A DNA stretch of 64,000 nt. Origin: Sphingobacteriales bacterium UTBCD1. GTDB lineage: Bacteria; Bacteroidota; Bacteroidia; Chitinophagales; Chitinophagaceae. Both the position numbers and the translations under genes were made by a program. Positions 60,503-64,000 of the stretch are shown here, piece by piece (the stretch's first letter is position 1; each line of letters opens with the position of its first letter). Location of the stretch: NCBI GenBank assembly GCA_002066995.1, contig MWTC01000038.1, positions 1-64,000 of the forward strand, in the 5' to 3' direction. The notes beneath the pieces were generated by a model that had not been told where the DNA came from, ran no database searches, and saw only the letters and a program-made list of their open reading frames with translations.

Positions 60503-61678
60503 ATGAGCACAGCTTTAATTACCTCACTTTTAGACAATGACTTTTACAAATTCACCATGCAGCATGCGGTGGTCCGTTTATTTCCTTATGCACATGCCCG
60601 CTATCAATTCATAAACCGGGGAAATCATCAGTACCCCGAAGGGCTTGCCGCTGCTCTGCGCAGTGCGATAGACGAAATGGCAGAATTAAAGCTTACACCT
60701 GATGAGAAAAAATTCCTGCAGGAAAAATGCCCATATCTTCCTCCCACTTACCTCGACTTTTTAAATGGATTCCGGTATAATCCTTCGGAAGTGAGCGTTG
60801 CCAGGAATGGAAGTGAGCTCTCTGTCACCGTTGAAGGAAATTGGTACCGCACCATCTTATGGGAAGTGCCCCTGATGTCTTTGATCTGCGAATTGTATTA
60901 TCGCTTGAACAATACCAAACGGCTTCCGGATGATAAAGTAAAGCAAATCGTAAAAGATAAAATTGAACATTATAAAAAGTCAGGAATCAAAGTGGCAGAT
61001 TTCGGAACAAGAAGAAGATACTCTTACCCGGTGCATAAAATGGTGGTGGAAACCCTGAAAGAATATGGCGGCAGCAGTTTCACCGGTACCAGCAATGTTT
61101 CTCTTGCCATGCAATTTGGAGTAAAGCCGATCGGGACCCACGCCCACGAATGGTTCATGTTCCATGCTGCCCGTTACGGATTTAAAATGTCCAATACACT
61201 GGCACTGGACAATTGGGTAGAAGTATATCGTGGTGATCTCGGAATTGCTTTATCAGACACCTATACCACACCCGTATTTTTTGAAAGCTTCGACCGCAAG
61301 TTTTCAAAACTGTTTGACGGGGTTCGTCACGACAGCGGCGATCCCATAGTTTTTGCAGAGCAAACGATCAGGCATTACAGATCTCTGGGAATAGATCCCC
61401 TGAGCAAGACCATCATTTTTTCTGACGGATTGACCCCTGAAAAAGTGGACCGCATTGTTGCTTACTGTAAAGGAAAAATAGGAATGTCATTTGGCATTGG
61501 CACCAATTTCACCAATGATGTCGGTGTGCCTCCCATGAATATTGTGATCAAAATGACTGAAGCAAGACCGGAAGGAAAAGATTGGATCAGCGTGATCAAA
61601 TTATCAGATGAACATGATAAGAATACCGGCAACACTGATATGATCAGGCTGGCAAAAAAGATACTGGGCATTGACTGA
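60503..61678 (+). CDS. pncB: Nicotinate phosphoribosyltransferase PncB
   Basis: 391 residues. Family signatures: DNDFYKFTMQHAVVRLFPYAHARYQFINR at the start, VADFGTRRRYSYPVHKMVVE near residue 165, the FTGTSNVSLAMQFGVKPIGTHAHEWFM stretch, and the PRPP-related GVRHDSGDPIVFAEQTI near residue 270. It converts nicotinate to NaMN in NAD salvage. It is monocistronic and is followed by a hairpin at 61763. Confidence 0.95.
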   Translation: MSTALITSLLDNDFYKFTMQHAVVRLFPYAHARYQFINRGNHQYPEGLAAALRSAIDEMAELKLTPDEKKFLQEKCPYLPPTYLDFLNGFRYNPSEVSVARNGSELSVTVEGNWYRTILWEVPLMSLICELYYRLNNTKRLPDDKVKQIVKDKIEHYKKSGIKVADFGTRRRYSYPVHKMVVETLKEYGGSSFTGTSNVSLAMQFGVKPIGTHAHEWFMFHAARYGFKMSNTLALDNWVEVYRGDLGIALSDTYTTPVFFESFDRKFSKLFDGVRHDSGDPIVFAEQTIRHYRSLGIDPLSKTIIFSDGLTPEKVDRIVAYCKGKIGMSFGIGTNFTNDVGVPPMNIVIKMTEARPEGKDWISVIKLSDEHDKNTGNTDMIRLAKKILGID

Positions 61679-61759
61679 AAGGAGCATTTTGTACTGATAA
61701 TCCATTATCTGAAAAACGGGCCCCATTGCAGCTACAGCTTTTGGTAAGTACAAAATAAA

Positions 61760-61803
61760 AAATACCCGGTACTGGTATTCAAATCAGCGCCGGGTAATTT
61801 TAT
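61760..61803. terminator. Bidirectional terminator-like hairpin between pncB and AhpD-like gene
   Basis: Inverted repeat TACCCGG (61763-61769) / CCGGGTA (61790-61796) flanked by A-rich and T-rich tracts (AAAATAAAAAA before, AATTTTATT after). It lies between convergent genes and could stop transcription from both sides. Confidence 0.6.
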
Positions 61804-61834
61804 TAACTACACGGTGTAGAGGCAACCATAAGTT

Positions 61835-62305
61835 TTATGCCATGACAGGTTCAGCTTTCAGATGCGATACATAACCCCCTACTTCAGAACGTAAGCCAAC
61901 AGCCAACCTGTTCCATCCATTAATAGCAACTATGGCAAATGTGAGTTCCATTATTTCTTTCGGAGAAAAATTTTTTTCCAATTCAGCATACACTTTATCG
62001 GGAGCTCCGGTCTGTGAGAGCAACGTCAGGGATTCAGTCCAGTCCAATGCTGCCCTTTCTTTCTTGGAATAAAAAGGAGCCTCTCTCCATGCTGCCAACA
62101 CATGTAATCTCTGAGGGTCCTCACCTATTGCCGTTGCATCTTTTGTATGCATATCCAGGCAATAAGCGCAGCCATTAATCTGTGATGCTCTTGTCACCAC
62201 CAGCATCATCAGCTTAGGATCCAGTTTACTCTGATTGACCACTTTCTGCAAGTTGATCATGGCATCATACCCTTGTGGCAAGGTCTTTCTTCCATCGAGT
62301 CTCAT
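61835..62305 (-). CDS. Carboxymuconolactone decarboxylase / AhpD-type peroxidase-like protein
   Basis: 156 residues. The AhpD-type redox motif CAYCLDMHTKDA near residue 47 (CxxC followed by His) and RLHVLAAWREAPFYSKKERAALDWTE near residue 67 are the family signature. It is an all-helical disulfide reductase or hydroperoxide-reducing protein. It is the last gene of a minus-strand group with the phosphosulfolactate synthase-type gene, though 80 bp separate them. Confidence 0.92.
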   Translation of the reverse strand: MRLDGRKTLPQGYDAMINLQKVVNQSKLDPKLMMLVVTRASQINGCAYCLDMHTKDATAIGEDPQRLHVLAAWREAPFYSKKERAALDWTESLTLLSQTGAPDKVYAELEKNFSPKEIMELTFAIVAINGWNRLAVGLRSEVGGYVSHLKAEPVMA

Positions 62306-62385
62306 ATAGAAAAAATTTAGTTATTAAAATTTCTGTTGTCTCCTGTATAACACAGATAGTTTTGGTTTGTTCGTTTTTCAATGAG

Positions 62386-63225
62386 TTATTTATATGTTAC
62401 TATCCTGCCCCAAACATCATTGGTGCCCCAGATGCCTTCACGGGTGCATTCCAGCTGAACGACCTGGCTGTGATCCACAAACAGGTTTACTTCAGGCCCG
62501 TAATTTTTTATATACCATTTAAAAACCTTCGGATCGGCTGCTTCAAACATCACTTTCTCCAGTCCTATCGCATTGATGAATTTGGCAGGCACATCCACTC
62601 TCCAGGGATCGGCATTTTCCGTTACGCCTTCCGATTCCATCATGATCAGGTAAGCGCCTGCATCCACAAATCTTTTTGCCCTGCTGATGGCATATTCCAC
62701 ATCCTGAGTTCCTTCCTGTTTTAATTCAGAAGCTGATGTATCACCACCTGCGCCGAACTGGATGCCTACTTCCGGTTTCGCTTTCAATCCTGCTTTCTGC
62801 ACATCTTCAATCACTCTTTGCCAGTCAGAAGTTGGAATGGAAATAAATCCCGTGGAAATTTCAATAATATCAAATCCCATCTCCTTGCATTCCCTGATAT
62901 ATTTTTTCACTGAGTCTTTTCCTTTGGTCAATACATATTCCATAAATCCTCCGGTGGACACCAGCACTCCGTATTTATGAGCCAGTTCATTCATCTCTTT
63001 TATTTTCTGAGGATTCATGAATGTGAATGAACCTCCTGCAAATTTGATGCTGTCCACATAGTTGCCGGACATTTCCAATATGTCTTTGAAATAACTCATT
63101 CCGAAATTGGAATAATAAGCAGCCCTGATTTCTGTCATGCCCACTTTACGGGGTTTGGCAGGGCGGTCGTTGCGTTGCAACCATTCAAACGCAACCGGGT
63201 TGGTAATAAAATCATTTTTAGCCAT
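62386..63225 (-). CDS. ComA family phosphosulfolactate synthase-like protein
   Basis: 279 residues, TIM barrel. ComA-like wording includes DILEMSGNYVDSIKFAGGSFTFMNPQKI near residue 50, YGVLVSTGGFMEYVLTKGK, MGFDIIEISTGFISI near residue 120 and KPEVGIQFGAGGDTSA near residue 150. The archaeal enzyme adds sulfite to phosphoenolpyruvate to start coenzyme M synthesis. Bacterial members could instead make sulfolactate or act on another PEP-type substrate. It follows an MmgE/PrpD gene by 11 bp on the same strand. Confidence 0.85.
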   Translation of the reverse strand: MAKNDFITNPVAFEWLQRNDRPAKPRKVGMTEIRAAYYSNFGMSYFKDILEMSGNYVDSIKFAGGSFTFMNPQKIKEMNELAHKYGVLVSTGGFMEYVLTKGKDSVKKYIRECKEMGFDIIEISTGFISIPTSDWQRVIEDVQKAGLKAKPEVGIQFGAGGDTSASELKQEGTQDVEYAISRAKRFVDAGAYLIMMESEGVTENADPWRVDVPAKFINAIGLEKVMFEAADPKVFKWYIKNYGPEVNLFVDHSQVVQLECTREGIWGTNDVWGRIVTYK

Positions 63226-63236
63226 AATATTTTGTT

Positions 63237-64000
63237 TTAAATATGAATCAATCTTTTTATTGTTCCTTTTTTATTTCCCACTCCACTCAGCACTTCCATC
63301 AGTTCACGCACACTGTGTTTCTCGATATTCTTTACCAGGTCAATGATCTTTTCCCTGGTCTTTTCATCAGTAAAAGGAGTTACCAATGAATTGAATTTGG
63401 CGATCACTGTTTCCCAGGACGCCGGCCTTGTAACAAATCCTTCATAATCTTTCTTCTCAATGTGATATTGTTCGCCATTCTTCATATAAACCGTGATATC
63501 ACAGGGCATTTCATTGGGGAACCGGTCTGAATATTCTTTCTTTTGATTCACTTCCACTTTCTGAAGAAGTTTTTGCACATCTTCTTTCACGATCCTTTCC
63601 GGAAGGTATTGTGCAGGTAAAACATTTCCATCGAGCAGCATCACCGATATCAGGTAAGGTAAACTGTGATCTGCCTCTTCCTTGGTCCTGATGTTTTTCT
63701 TCCCGCCTTCTTCTCCGCCACCGATAATATTGTATGCGACATCAAAAGTGTTCAGCACGATCTTCTCCACATCATTCACTTCAAAAGGATGTTCTCTGTG
63801 TAATTCCTGGACCCCTTCCAGCGTTGCCTGAGAGTGAATCTCTGCATTGTATTTCTTAATGATCGTTTTGGTAACCCTTTCCAGGTCTTCCTTATCCCAG
63901 TTGATCTCAAACTTGCCGGCAATCGAATCTTTGAATCCTTTGTTTCCTTCAAAAACTTCTTCAGGCCCCGTGATGCCGTGTTGGGCAAGAAAAGCAGAGT
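63237..64000 (-). CDS. MmgE/PrpD family protein, C-terminal part (5' end outside window)
   Basis: The open frame enters from the right edge and runs through KYNAEIHSQATLEGVQELH to the stop at 63237-63239, giving about 253 codons. GTG at 63777 lies inside the frame and is not the start. The wording (GHGITGPEEVFEG-like AQHGITGPEEVFEGNKGF; EADHSLPYLISVMLLDG; PCDITVYMKNG) is that of the C-terminal lobe of 2-methylcitrate dehydratase-like MmgE/PrpD enzymes. It is upstream of the ComA-type gene by 11 bp and probably co-transcribed. The substrate cannot be fixed from this part. Confidence 0.88.
   Translation of the reverse strand, partial: SAFLAQHGITGPEEVFEGNKGFKDSIAGKFEINWDKEDLERVTKTIIKKYNAEIHSQATLEGVQELHREHPFEVNDVEKIVLNTFDVAYNIIGGGEEGGKKNIRTKEEADHSLPYLISVMLLDGNVLPAQYLPERIVKEDVQKLLQKVEVNQKKEYSDRFPNEMPCDITVYMKNGEQYHIEKKDYEGFVTRPASWETVIAKFNSLVTPFTDEKTREKIIDLVKNIEKHSVRELMEVLSGVGNKKGTIKRLIHI

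Noticed and set aside
63776..63988. 70-codon minus-strand frame at the right edge
   Set aside because: Basic Arg/Lys-rich translation in the wrong frame of the MmgE/PrpD gene, which is open to the edge in another frame.

Overview
The window looks like a chromosome segment from a Bacteroidota bacterium, most probably of the Chitinophagaceae type. The evidence is the gene content (DUF5686 and DUF4382 proteins, a two-gene sigma/porin-like pair, LptE-SecG next to MiaB and a sigma-54 activator, a bacillithiol deacetylase, several four-helix-bundle 'IVP' genes), start codons without Shine-Dalgarno sequences, and several exact TAnnTTTG promoter boxes. The DNA is moderately AT-rich. There are no rRNA genes, no CRISPR array, no transposase and no phage module. 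The one tRNA found is tRNA-Gly(CCC).

Layout. 0-8.6 kb: envelope genes (DUF5686 protein, DUF4382 lipoprotein, ECF sigma with a membrane-anchored barrel partner, PepSY-like protein, GT2 glycosyltransferase plus NodB deacetylase). 8.6-24.5 kb: an accessory-looking stretch. Here blocks of genes (a GT25 glycosyltransferase; DUF808 and a cytochrome b/molybdopterin fusion; GNAT plus a secreted 623-residue protein; a Crp - outer membrane - YceI - NmrA - MFS - BshB1 - SnoaL-like cluster; a chimeric gene remnant plus a lipoprotein hydrolase) are separated by copies of a modular, hairpin-rich dispersed repeat. No good copy of this repeat was recognised after 24.5 kb. 24.5-34.5 kb: phospho-sugar mutase, DUF2279 protein, phosphoribosyltransferase, the membrane half of an Fe-S oxidoreductase pair, transporters, and an ATP-grasp-like protein. 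34.5-43.7 kb: the soluble Fe-S partner, tRNA-Gly, then miaB - sigma-54 activator - lptE - unknown - secG - mltG - yihY. 43.7-44.8 kb: DUF1810 protein and TrmH-type methyltransferase on the minus strand.

44.9-55.3 kb is a complete reductive pyrimidine catabolism cluster on one strand. It holds an acylating semialdehyde dehydrogenase, omega-aminotransferase, NCS1 transporter, dihydropyrimidinase, beta-ureidopropionase, and both subunits of dihydropyrimidine dehydrogenase. Together these would take uracil or thymine to beta-alanine or its methyl homologue and on to acetyl- or propionyl-CoA. The cluster carries unusual insertions: a decayed four-helix-bundle gene between inverted TTAACTCT-type arrays, a second intact-looking four-helix-bundle gene, and an in-frame palindromic LPAGRQ insertion in the PreT subunit. 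55.5-64 kb: M13 peptidase, DUF4142 protein, cupredoxin, second ECF sigma factor, DUF2269 protein, PncB, an AhpD-like protein, a ComA-type phosphosulfolactate synthase, and the C-terminal part of an MmgE/PrpD protein cut by the window end.

The most noteworthy signals are the modular hairpin repeat family that punctuates the accessory region, the array-bracketed IVP remnant in the pyrimidine operon, and the LPAGRQ palindrome insertion. I did not find a clear new defence or secretion system.
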